The notes below the pieces were generated by a model. It saw only the letters and a list, made by a program, of their open reading frames with translations, had not been told where the DNA came from and did not search any database. 64,000 nt of DNA from Methanocella arvoryzae MRE50. GTDB taxonomy: Archaea > Halobacteriota > Methanocellia > Methanocellales > Methanocellaceae. Below, piece by piece: positions 57,184 to 64,000 of the stretch. A program made the position numbers and the translations under genes. How positions within the stretch are numbered: position 1 is the first letter of the stretch; each line of letters begins with the position of its first letter. The stretch spans positions 1,178,001 to 1,242,000 of the forward strand of contig NC_009464.1 of the NCBI RefSeq assembly GCF_000063445.1, read 5' to 3'.

Positions 57184-59430
57184 ATGAGGTACGTCCTAGT
57201 ATTATTGGTCCTGGCCCTGGTGTGCCTTTCGGCACCGATTTCGGCAGCAGCGCAGTCTCAGACGACTGCACCGTCTCAGACGGCAGCGCCGTCTCAGACG
57301 GCAGCGCCGTCTCCTACGGCGGCACCGTCGATCGCCGGCGTTTCTGCCGACAGGGCTTTTTTCAACCCGGATACCGGCTCGGTAGAGATCAGTTACAGGC
57401 TGGCAGACATTACTAACGGCTGCCCGGTCGTCAGCATTTATGGTCAGAGCGGCAAAGTGAAGGAGATACCTCTCGGAATCAGAAGTGCGGGCAACCACAG
57501 CTTTGTCTGGGACGGCACCAACAGTTACGGTGTGGCAGTTCCGGATGGGGAGTATTCAATATTGATGCACCTTGCTGGCATCGGCGGTGTCCGGCAGCCA
57601 GGGCTGGTCAAAGTTTTCGACGGCATTTCGAGCCTGGACGAGCGGGTTCCGGGGCTGGTTAAAGGTACGGCGATCAACTCGTCCGGCTGTTTGTACGTGG
57701 CAGATACGGCGAATAACAGCGTGGTGATCTATAGCCCGCAGGGCGTCGAAATATCCCGCCTCGGGAGGGGAGGGACCGGAGAAGGGGAGTTCATGAGCCC
57801 GGTAGACGTGGCTGTTAACTCCACTGATTATGTATTCGTGTCCGACGACTACAACTCCAGAGTACAGGTATTCGACCCCCTGGGCAGGTTTATCGCCTGC
57901 TGGCAGGCCACACCTGTGCCCGGGGCGGACTACAGCTATACAGGCCCGATTGCGGTCAACTCGTCCGGCTACGTTTATGTGGTGTGCATCGGAGAGAGAA
58001 AGCTGGACAACAAAGATACTCCATGGACGCCGGATCGCCAGTACTATAACCAGATCCAGGTTTTCAGCCCTGCCGGAGAGATGATCAGGAGTTTCGGCAG
58101 CTATGGCGGCGGTGAGAACCAGTTCGGCTCGGTCGGCGGCATCGCCGTCGGCGGGAACGATTTAGTGTACGTCGCAGACATGCTGAACCACAGGGTTCTG
58201 ATACTGACCCAGGATGGGAACTACATCGCGAAGATAGATCATTCTATGGTAGGACTGGGGGAGAGATACGATCCGGTAAGCATAGGAATCGACTTGCAGG
58301 GGCACATTTATACGGTTGATGGGAATTCTGGCCGGGTAGATGTCTTCGCCCCGATCGTCACTGGCAACACCATGGTCAGCGTCGACAGGACTCCACCGGT
58401 TACGGAGGCGATCCAGAGTGGCAGAATAGAGGACGGATGGCACAATGCCAGCGTCCTCGTCGACCTGAGAGCGACGGATGCAGGATCGGGTGTGAAAGAG
58501 CTGAACTACGTCCTGGATGACGGCCCGGTACACAGGATAGCCGGTGCAGGCACTGCGTTCGTCGTCACCAATGGCGTGCATAAGCTGGATTACTGGAGCA
58601 CTGACAACGTGGGCAACGAAGGGGAACATAATTACGTCATCATCCGGGTAGACTCGGTCCCGCCTGTGACGAAAGCCACCTTAACCGGCACCGGGGGCTT
58701 AAATGGGTGGTACCGGTCGGACGTGACCGTGAACTTCTCCGCGGAGGATGCCGGCACCGGCGTTCTCATGACCCAGTATAGCTTCGACGGCTCAGAGTGG
58801 ATTTACGGAAGCGAGCTCACGGTCAGCAGGGAGGGTGAAAACACGATCTATTTCCGCTCGATCGACCATGCGGGCAACGCCGAAGACCCGAAGAAGCTGG
58901 CCGTCAGGATCGATAAGACGGCTCCGTCAGTCGGCTGCATCTTTGAAGGCTCTAAGCCGCAGGGCTGGTTTACTTCTGCAGTCCTGACCACCCTGACCCC
59001 CGCGGACAACGAGTCGGGCATAGGGAGTATCGAGTACAGTATGGATGACATGATCTGGAGCCAGTATACGTCAGCGTTCCTCATATATCCCGGCCACCTG
59101 AACAAGGTCTACTACCGGACGTTCGATGTGGCAGGCAACGTCGCTACCGGGAGCTCTTACCTGTACTTCTGGCCGACGAGCATCCCGGATATTTACGAGC
59201 TGGTTAACCATGCCCCGGTACCTGCTCCGACATTCCCCGCGACGGTCACCACAGGAGTGCCTGACCACTGGCTGCCGCAGCTCGGCGTATCTAAAGCAAC
59301 GCCGGATGCGATGCCGGAGATCCGGGCGGAAGAGCCTGACCAGACTTCGGCTGATGACCCGAAGGAAAAGGTGAGGATAGTGGTGCGGATCTTGAAGATA
59401 GTAGCCGGTATCACTGGATTCCTCCCATAG
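57184..59430 (+). CDS. Large surface protein: Ser/Thr-rich repeats, FlgD-like, NHL and Ig-type repeats
   Basis: 748 residues. A signal peptide (VLVLLVLALVCLSAPISAAA) precedes three PSQTAAP-type tandem units. A FlgD-Ig-like region (residues 60-140: SYRLADITNGCPVVSIYG and GNHSFVWDGTNSYGVAVPDGEY) is followed by NHL/beta-propeller repeats (150-400) such as LYVADTANNSVVIYSPQG and VFVSDDYNSRVQVFDPLG. From 400 to 670 come three OmpL47/Ig-like units beginning DRTPPVTEA, DSVPPVTKA and DKTAPSVGC. There is no C-terminal anchor. An extracellular protein of unknown ligand; a large secreted or cell-wall-linked adhesin is likely. Confidence 0.8.
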   Translation: MRYVLVLLVLALVCLSAPISAAAQSQTTAPSQTAAPSQTAAPSPTAAPSIAGVSADRAFFNPDTGSVEISYRLADITNGCPVVSIYGQSGKVKEIPLGIRSAGNHSFVWDGTNSYGVAVPDGEYSILMHLAGIGGVRQPGLVKVFDGISSLDERVPGLVKGTAINSSGCLYVADTANNSVVIYSPQGVEISRLGRGGTGEGEFMSPVDVAVNSTDYVFVSDDYNSRVQVFDPLGRFIACWQATPVPGADYSYTGPIAVNSSGYVYVVCIGERKLDNKDTPWTPDRQYYNQIQVFSPAGEMIRSFGSYGGGENQFGSVGGIAVGGNDLVYVADMLNHRVLILTQDGNYIAKIDHSMVGLGERYDPVSIGIDLQGHIYTVDGNSGRVDVFAPIVTGNTMVSVDRTPPVTEAIQSGRIEDGWHNASVLVDLRATDAGSGVKELNYVLDDGPVHRIAGAGTAFVVTNGVHKLDYWSTDNVGNEGEHNYVIIRVDSVPPVTKATLTGTGGLNGWYRSDVTVNFSAEDAGTGVLMTQYSFDGSEWIYGSELTVSREGENTIYFRSIDHAGNAEDPKKLAVRIDKTAPSVGCIFEGSKPQGWFTSAVLTTLTPADNESGIGSIEYSMDDMIWSQYTSAFLIYPGHLNKVYYRTFDVAGNVATGSSYLYFWPTSIPDIYELVNHAPVPAPTFPATVTTGVPDHWLPQLGVSKATPDAMPEIRAEEPDQTSADDPKEKVRIVVRILKIVAGITGFLP

Positions 59431-59456
59431 ATAACTATGCTGCTGTAAAAGAACGG

Positions 59457-59483
59457 CCGGGCACAAGCCCGGCGTCTGCTTTT
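59457..59483 (+). terminator. Hairpin after the NHL-repeat gene
   Basis: CCGGGC ACAA GCCCGG followed by TCTGCTTTTAG. Confidence 0.4.
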
Positions 59484-59590
59484 AGCTGAAGAGCTACGAC
59501 TATCTGACGATCTCTTCCTGGGGGAGTAAAGATCGTACCGACGGGCTCCATGGCTTATGCCGATAAAGTGAGGCCGGACAGGTTATCCTC

Positions 59591-59854
59591 CGGCGTTCCA
59601 TGAAAAATTAGCTCTTGGCGAGCTTGGCCTCTTGGCGTTCCATGAATAATTAGCTCTTGGCGAGCTTGGCTCCTTGGCGTTCTTGGCGGTATTTTCGACA
59701 TATACAGGGCCAACTTACAATTTTTCATAGCCTTTACCTGAATATTCCATTTTTCATGAGGCGAGTGCCTGGCGGTATTTTCGACCTATGCGGGGCCAAC
59801 TTTCATTTTTTCATAGCCTCTACCTGAATATCTCATTATTCATATGGCGAGTGC
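59591..59854 (-). repeat. GCCAAG-unit repeat (class D), copies 2 and 3 in tandem
   Basis: Read on the minus strand, two units: one begins GCACTCGCCATATGAATAAT at 59854 and runs to ACCGCCAGG; the next begins GCACTCGCCTCATGAAAAAT near 59768 and runs through GTCGAAAATACCGCCAAG into tandem GCCAAGCTCGCCAAGAGC and ends AATTTTTCATGGAACG. The first unit overlaps the 3' end of the DUF1622 gene. The remaining gap between 59431 and 59835 holds no gene. Confidence 0.7.
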
Positions 59855-60207
59855 TTACTGGCTTTTTCCACCGCCACTTCTTCATCCCTCATCTCCCGCT
59901 GCAGGAAGAAGTTCAGGAACGTCCTGATTGCGGCTACTACGGCCAGGATACCTAGATCGTTCCAGCTGGGATTGGCGGCGGTTTTGATGATATCTGCGGC
60001 CAGCTGAAACTCGATGCCTAAGACCAGATACCGGGAAAAGGCCAGGCGCGCCTGGTTGAAGTGTAGCAGGTCCGGCCGGCGGATCACCTGTAGCACCTTG
60101 TAGACTGCCACGATGATGCCAGTCCCTATGATGATAACGCTGATGAGATTAGCTACCAGCTCGATCCAGCCGGCAAGGCTGATTATGTAATTATTAAGCT
60201 CAATCAT
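59836..60207 (-). CDS. DUF1622 family membrane protein
   Basis: 123 residues with two or three membrane helices. The core WIELVANLISVIIIGTGIIVAV and FSRYLVLGIEFQLAADII are typical DUF1622 segments, and AVVAAIRTFLNFFLQREMR ends the conserved part. Function unknown. The last residues (KHSPYE and the TAA stop) fall within the class D repeat (GCACTCGCCATATGAATAA), so the repeat sets the C-terminus. The ATG at 60207 precedes the first helix. Confidence 0.75.
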   Translation of the reverse strand: MIELNNYIISLAGWIELVANLISVIIIGTGIIVAVYKVLQVIRRPDLLHFNQARLAFSRYLVLGIEFQLAADIIKTAANPSWNDLGILAVVAAIRTFLNFFLQREMRDEEVAVEKASKHSPYE

Positions 60208-60477
60208 ATCGACTCATGCAATCCATTGTATTATAAGACCGTTGTTTATACATGACTATAAAATAATAACATGGAAAATAGCCAGAACAGGTGGCGACGA
60301 TGCCCCAGTCGCTTACAGGTGTCGGCATTATACTCCGTCGCGGGTCGCCCGGAAAACGCATCGAAAAGTATTGCGGCCGAGGTAAGCCCTGTGTGGCACA
60401 TTCACAGCCAGAGTGCTACTTTCCGCCCTCCTGCCTGCAAAACGTTTATTGCCCCAGAAGCCCTTTTTGAGTTCGGT

Positions 60478-60678
60478 ATGGATAACCTCAAGCTCAGAAG
60501 GATATTGGTCGCTATCGGCATCGGAATAATCTTAGTCGTTTCTATTCTGCTCGCGTATGGTATCTTTACTCAAAACCAGACGTACATACTGATCAGCATT
60601 GCCGGCGTGATTGTCGCTTACCTGATCTCCCGGTATGTCATGAGGCTGCAAAAGCAGAGCCGGCTAGGCAAAAAATAG
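60478..60678 (+). CDS. Small two-helix membrane protein (66 aa)
   Basis: 66 residues: a short basic N-terminus (DNLKLRR), a helix (ILVAIGIGIILVVSILLAYGIF), a five-residue turn, a second helix (YILISIAGVIVAYLISRYV) and a basic tail (RLQKQSRLGKK). The ATG at 60478 is likely; an AAAACGTTTATTG element near 60440 could be its promoter. Family not recognised. Confidence 0.5.
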   Translation: MDNLKLRRILVAIGIGIILVVSILLAYGIFTQNQTYILISIAGVIVAYLISRYVMRLQKQSRLGKK

Positions 60679-60744
60679 GCCGGAGTGTTCGGGCATCCCT
60701 GTCGGTATTATCGGCTGGGAGCACGCATTCGATCTGACAGAATT

Positions 60745-62406
60745 TTAAAAGTCGAACAGCGTACGCTGTTTTTTACTGCATTTATCCTCGGCTGCAGGCG
60801 GCTTCTCCGGCTCTGGCAGAGGAGATTCCTGTGGTGCAGGAGCACCGGCGGGCCCGAAAGATTCGGTGGCAGCCGGCATCGCCGCTGCCATCGGCGCTTC
60901 CCCGGGTTCTTCCGGCCCGTCCTCGATCGGCGCTCCTCCGTCAGGGGCTTTGCGGCGCTTCCTCTTCGGCTTTTCGATCTCCCCGAAGGCATCGAGCTTC
61001 GCAGACTTCTCACGGGAGGGTTTTTCCTCTTCCTCCCCGGCCATGAACAGGGATTCCCGCGGCTCTCCCGCCTCTGGCTTGCCAGGGCGTTTGCCGAAGC
61101 GGGCGAACAGATCGATCTCTTCCTCGATCTCCTCTTCGATCAGAGCCCTGGATTTCTTGTATATCTCGCCCACTTTTTTCGACGCCTTCTTCGCATCGAG
61201 CAGGAAGGCGATCTCGTCTTCCTCCAGCTTTAGCTGAGCCGAGAGCCTGATGGCATACTCGTCCTTATCAAAGAGGAAACGAAGGAGTGGCAGGTAGGTA
61301 GAGCGGGCCTCGGCTTTCGAGCAGTGGCAGGCCTTGCCGACCTTCGCGGCGATCGAGTCCCTGGTGACGCGAGTGGATTTCGCCCTGCCCAGCTTTTGCC
61401 AGTAGGTCGGGGGGCTGTACCGGGAAAAGCCGCCGTAGTGCCGGCGCCGGGCCCGGTTGACGCCGCAGACCATCATGAACCCGGCGTACCGCCACATGCC
61501 ATAGTCTTGCCGCCTTCTCGTCCGGCCCAGGTACACGTCGGCCCGGGAGAGCGCTTCGAAGCCTCGCTCCAGATCGTCGTCCTGGTACTCCCGAGGCAGG
61601 TTCTCGTCTACCCAGCCGATCAGGTCCTCGGGATTCTCGTCCAGCCCGTATGTGGCGTTCAGCGCCTCCCGCATGTTCTTGCCCCGGAAGATCATGCCCA
61701 TGACTTTGAAGATGGTCTCAGGTACGTCCCGGTCTCCGGTCGAGACGTCCGCGACCGTGACCTGGCCGCTGCCCTGGGCGGCTGCCTGCAGGTCGTTGAT
61801 GGCAGATCGAAGATCGTTCGTCCGCTCGGCGATCTTCATCAGGGCCTCAGGATCGCATTTCAGGCCTTCATTAGCGCAGACCTTCCTCAGGACTTTGGCA
61901 ACGGAAGTGCTCAAAATGGCCCGGAACTGGATCTGTAGTGCCGACTCCCGAAGGGGCTTAGACATAGCGTACATGTCGTTGGCGATGAGGATGACAGGCT
62001 GGCTGGCGTTCCTGATGACGTTGATGATGGCCGCCTCTCCGCCCCGGTCGTAGTTGCCGTGCAGGTTGTCCGCCTCGTCCAGGATGACTAAACGCCGTCC
62101 TCCGGTGCCTTCGAATGTGCCCGCCATAGCCGCGGGACCGGCGATCCGGTTGATCGCGTCCTTCGTGCGGACGTCAGAGGCGTTTAGCTCGATATAGTCC
62201 CAGCCCATATCGTGGGCGAGCGCCAGCGCTGCGGAAGTCTTACCCACGCCCGGGCCGCCGTAGAGGATGACCGCTTTCTTGCCGGTGCCGAAGGTCTCCG
62301 CCCACTGCCTGAGGGCTTTTACGGCAGCATCGTTGCCGACGATATCGGCGAGGCTGACCGGCCGGTATTTCTCAGTCCAGTCCCGGGTGTCGTTGTCCGC
62401 AGTCAT
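60745..62406 (-). CDS. rfcL: Replication factor C large subunit
   Basis: 553 residues; part of the clamp loader that places PCNA on DNA. Walker A GGPGVGKTS (residues 50-58), Walker B VILDEADNLHG, and the AAA+ lid are conserved. A long charged linker (E/K/P/A-rich, about residues 430-530) separates the core from a C-terminal PIP box, KQRTLFDF, that would bind PCNA. The ATG at 62406 starts the conserved region. Divergent from the marker 2 gene. Confidence 0.92.
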   Translation of the reverse strand: MTADNDTRDWTEKYRPVSLADIVGNDAAVKALRQWAETFGTGKKAVILYGGPGVGKTSAALALAHDMGWDYIELNASDVRTKDAINRIAGPAAMAGTFEGTGGRRLVILDEADNLHGNYDRGGEAAIINVIRNASQPVILIANDMYAMSKPLRESALQIQFRAILSTSVAKVLRKVCANEGLKCDPEALMKIAERTNDLRSAINDLQAAAQGSGQVTVADVSTGDRDVPETIFKVMGMIFRGKNMREALNATYGLDENPEDLIGWVDENLPREYQDDDLERGFEALSRADVYLGRTRRRQDYGMWRYAGFMMVCGVNRARRRHYGGFSRYSPPTYWQKLGRAKSTRVTRDSIAAKVGKACHCSKAEARSTYLPLLRFLFDKDEYAIRLSAQLKLEEDEIAFLLDAKKASKKVGEIYKKSRALIEEEIEEEIDLFARFGKRPGKPEAGEPRESLFMAGEEEEKPSREKSAKLDAFGEIEKPKRKRRKAPDGGAPIEDGPEEPGEAPMAAAMPAATESFGPAGAPAPQESPLPEPEKPPAAEDKCSKKQRTLFDF

Positions 62407-62461
62407 CGAACCCTATTTCTACCCGTAAGTAAATTAACATTTGGATGGTATACTACCCTTG

Positions 62462-63439
62462 ATGAAACTGGAGTCACTGGCAGAATCGCTGCGGGACTAT
62501 CTCGGCGCCACCCGTAAGCATTCTATTAAAAACATTGTCAACATGTTCGACGAGAAGGGCACCAACCCTTCCTTCGGGGAGGACGCCGCCATCATCGAAG
62601 CCGGCGAGGAGGCGCTGCTGCTCGCTGCCGATGGCATCTGGGACAGGCTGATGAGGGCTGACCCGGAATGGTCCGGCTACTGCGCGATCCTGGTCAACGT
62701 CCACGACATCGCAGCCATGGGCGGCCGGGCGCTGGGTATGGTCGATATTTTCTCCTCCAGCTCCCCGGAGCTTTCTGAAAAAGTCCTCAAAGGCATGAAG
62801 GCCGGCGTGGAGAAGCTGGGCGTCCCCATCGTGGGGGGACACATACACCCTGATACACCTTACACGGCTGTCGACGTGGCCATTCTGGGCCGGGTCAAAA
62901 AGGACAGCATCATCTATAGCAGCACCGCGAAGGAAGGCGACGACATAGTGCTCGGCATAGACCTCGACGGCCGGGTGCACCCGTCCTGCGACATGAACTG
63001 GGACTCGACCTTCCTGAAGGAAGCGGCAATCGTCAGGCACCAGATGGAATCGATGGTAGAGCTGGGGGAACGCCACCTGCTCACGGCGGGCAAGGACGTC
63101 AGCAACCCCGGCATCCTCGGAACGCTTGGCATGATCCTCGAAGTCTCCGGAGCCGGCGCAGAGGTAGAGCTCGACAGCATACCTAAGCCGGCCTCGCTTG
63201 ACTGGGACCGGTGGCTGAAAATGTACCCCGGCATGGGATTCATCGTGACCTGCAGGCCGGAGAACACTGCCAGAGTAATCGAAGTCTTCAACAACCACAA
63301 ACTTAATGCTTCTCGTATTGGTAAGATAGTGCCGGGCAGCCACCTCGACATAGTCAGGGGCGGCGAGCGAGCCACGGTTTTCGACTTCACGAAGCACAAT
63401 ATCACCGGGCTCCGGCCTGTCAAAGGGTGCAACCAGTAA
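62462..63439 (+). CDS. Methanogenesis marker protein 2 (AIR synthase-like)
   Basis: 325 residues of the AIR synthase/selenophosphate synthetase fold. SIKNIVNMFDEKGTNPSFGE, AADGIWDRLM, NVHDIAAMGGRALGMVDI and VGGHIHPDTPYTAVDVAILG match the marker 2 family, which is found in methanogens and whose role is not settled. The ATG at 62462 is preferred over a TTG at 62441; a GTAAGTAAATTAACATTTGG stretch lies 25-35 nt upstream. The last base of the stop (TAA) is the first base of the next ATG, so translation of the two is coupled. Confidence 0.85.
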   Translation: MKLESLAESLRDYLGATRKHSIKNIVNMFDEKGTNPSFGEDAAIIEAGEEALLLAADGIWDRLMRADPEWSGYCAILVNVHDIAAMGGRALGMVDIFSSSSPELSEKVLKGMKAGVEKLGVPIVGGHIHPDTPYTAVDVAILGRVKKDSIIYSSTAKEGDDIVLGIDLDGRVHPSCDMNWDSTFLKEAAIVRHQMESMVELGERHLLTAGKDVSNPGILGTLGMILEVSGAGAEVELDSIPKPASLDWDRWLKMYPGMGFIVTCRPENTARVIEVFNNHKLNASRIGKIVPGSHLDIVRGGERATVFDFTKHNITGLRPVKGCNQ

Positions 63440-64000
63440 TGTCCAAGAAAGTAGCAGTCCTCAACGGCGACGGCGTAGGCCCCGAGCTCATGGCAGCGGC
63501 CATGAAGGTCATGAAGGCCACCGGCGCTAACGTAGAGTTTATCGAATGCCCGGGCGGAGCCGAGTGGTGGCAGGCCAACGGCGGCAACACGCTCATCCCC
63601 GAGCAGTCCTGGAAGAGCATGGACGAGGCCGACGCCATTTTCAAAGGCCCGACCACGACCCCGGGCGGCATAGGCTCGCCCAAGAGCGTGGCCGTCTCCA
63701 TCAGGCAGCGGTACGATCTGTACGCCAACGTCAGGCCGATCAAGTCCTACAAGGGAACCCCGTCCCCGCTGGGCGAAGTTGACTTCGTCTGCGTGAGGGA
63801 GGGCACCGAAGGCCTGTACGTCGGGGAAGAGATCCAGATCACCGACGACGTCGTCATCGCCATCAGGAAGATCACCAGGCCCGCCTGCATGCGCATCGCG
63901 AAGTACGCCTTCGAGGAAGCGCAGCGCAGGGGCTGGAAGGCTGTTGTAGCAATCCACAAGAGCAACATCCTCAAGAAGACCGACGGCACGTTCCTGCAGG
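63439..64000 (+). CDS. Isocitrate/homoisocitrate dehydrogenase family (cut by window edge)
   Basis: About 187 codons are present. The family N-terminus is KVAVLNGDGVGPELM; the loop GGIGSPKSVAVSIRQRYDLYANVRP and CVREGTEGLYVGEEI contain substrate- and cofactor-binding residues. The missing part holds the dinucleotide-specificity region, so isocitrate, homoisocitrate (AksF, coenzyme B synthesis) and isopropylmalate dehydrogenase cannot be told apart; isocitrate or homoisocitrate is favoured. It overlaps the marker 2 stop (TAATG), which hints at a methanogen-specific setting. Confidence 0.78.
   Translation, partial: MSKKVAVLNGDGVGPELMAAAMKVMKATGANVEFIECPGGAEWWQANGGNTLIPEQSWKSMDEADAIFKGPTTTPGGIGSPKSVAVSIRQRYDLYANVRPIKSYKGTPSPLGEVDFVCVREGTEGLYVGEEIQITDDVVIAIRKITRPACMRIAKYAFEEAQRRGWKAVVAIHKSNILKKTDGTFLQ

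Overview
The window is a chromosomal segment of a methanogenic euryarchaeon, and Methanocellales (Methanocella, formerly Rice Cluster I) is the best fit. This rests on an Orc1/Cdc6 initiator, a clamp-loader large subunit with a PCNA-binding tail, a six-subunit Ech-type energy-converting hydrogenase, a methanogenesis marker 2 protein, two DUF2111 proteins, a formaldehyde-activating enzyme, and an intron in a tRNA. Many TATA boxes lie about 25 nt before a start codon, which suggests leaderless or near-leaderless mRNAs. The lineage is inferred from gene content; no search was run.

Layout. 1-2.8 kb: a cut membrane-protein gene, a flavin-binding protein, a repeat-filled gap, a receiver-domain regulator and a small membrane protein. 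3.0-8.2 kb: the ech operon (minus strand). 8.5-12.4 kb: a HAD phosphatase, a GH15 glycosidase and a GT4 glycosyltransferase. 12.4-15.2 kb: asnS between two repeat-rich gaps. 15.2-19.3 kb: Fae with a helical partner, a multi-pass membrane protein, a surface protein with a PGF-CTERM-like end, and an MscS channel. 19.4-23.4 kb: a five-gene operon holding 18 CBS domains. 23.7-25.2 kb: Era-like GTPase, DUF2073 and zinc-ribbon operon. 25.2-31.3 kb: UMP kinase, hydrogenase protease, an RMD1-like membrane protein, a TatD-like hydrolase and orc1/cdc6. 31.6-36.0 kb: NifX-like, SWIM, Nif3-like, MoaA and IlvD. 36.4-44.4 kb: receiver protein, MarC, DUF2111 pair, RpiA, intron-bearing tRNA-Met, ThiD, an ABC exporter and aspartate kinase. 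44.5-48.1 kb: a beta-helix surface protein and an HTH-multi-PAS regulator. 48.2-49.6 kb: a repeated-motif intergenic array and purM. 49.6-53.7 kb: a lipid-kinase-like gene, then a three-gene operon ending in a radical SAM protein. 53.9-64 kb: Fe-S protein, tRNA-Gly, GNAT, a large NHL-repeat surface protein, DUF1622, rfcL, marker 2 and a cut isocitrate/homoisocitrate dehydrogenase gene.

The strongest candidate for an undescribed system is the operon at 50221-53712. A small membrane zinc-ribbon protein is followed by a DUF2207-type membrane protein whose cytosolic C-terminus ends in a Cys-Ala repeat tail with ten cysteines and a Gly5 run. That gene overlaps a radical SAM/SPASM enzyme with a PqqD-like N-terminal region. 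The layout suggests modification of the tail of a membrane protein, by analogy with RiPP maturation. The Gly codons of the tail also supply the Shine-Dalgarno sequence of the enzyme gene.

The second theme is intergenic palindromes. At least five families have arms built from short tandem units (ACAGATT, CACAGAGA, GACCTCC, GCCAAG, CGCAAG). There are also a GC-rich pair of paralogous palindromes, a transposon-like element with terminal inverted repeats and a 4-bp target duplication, and a structured repeat placed directly 3' of both tRNA genes whose stems differ by compensatory changes.
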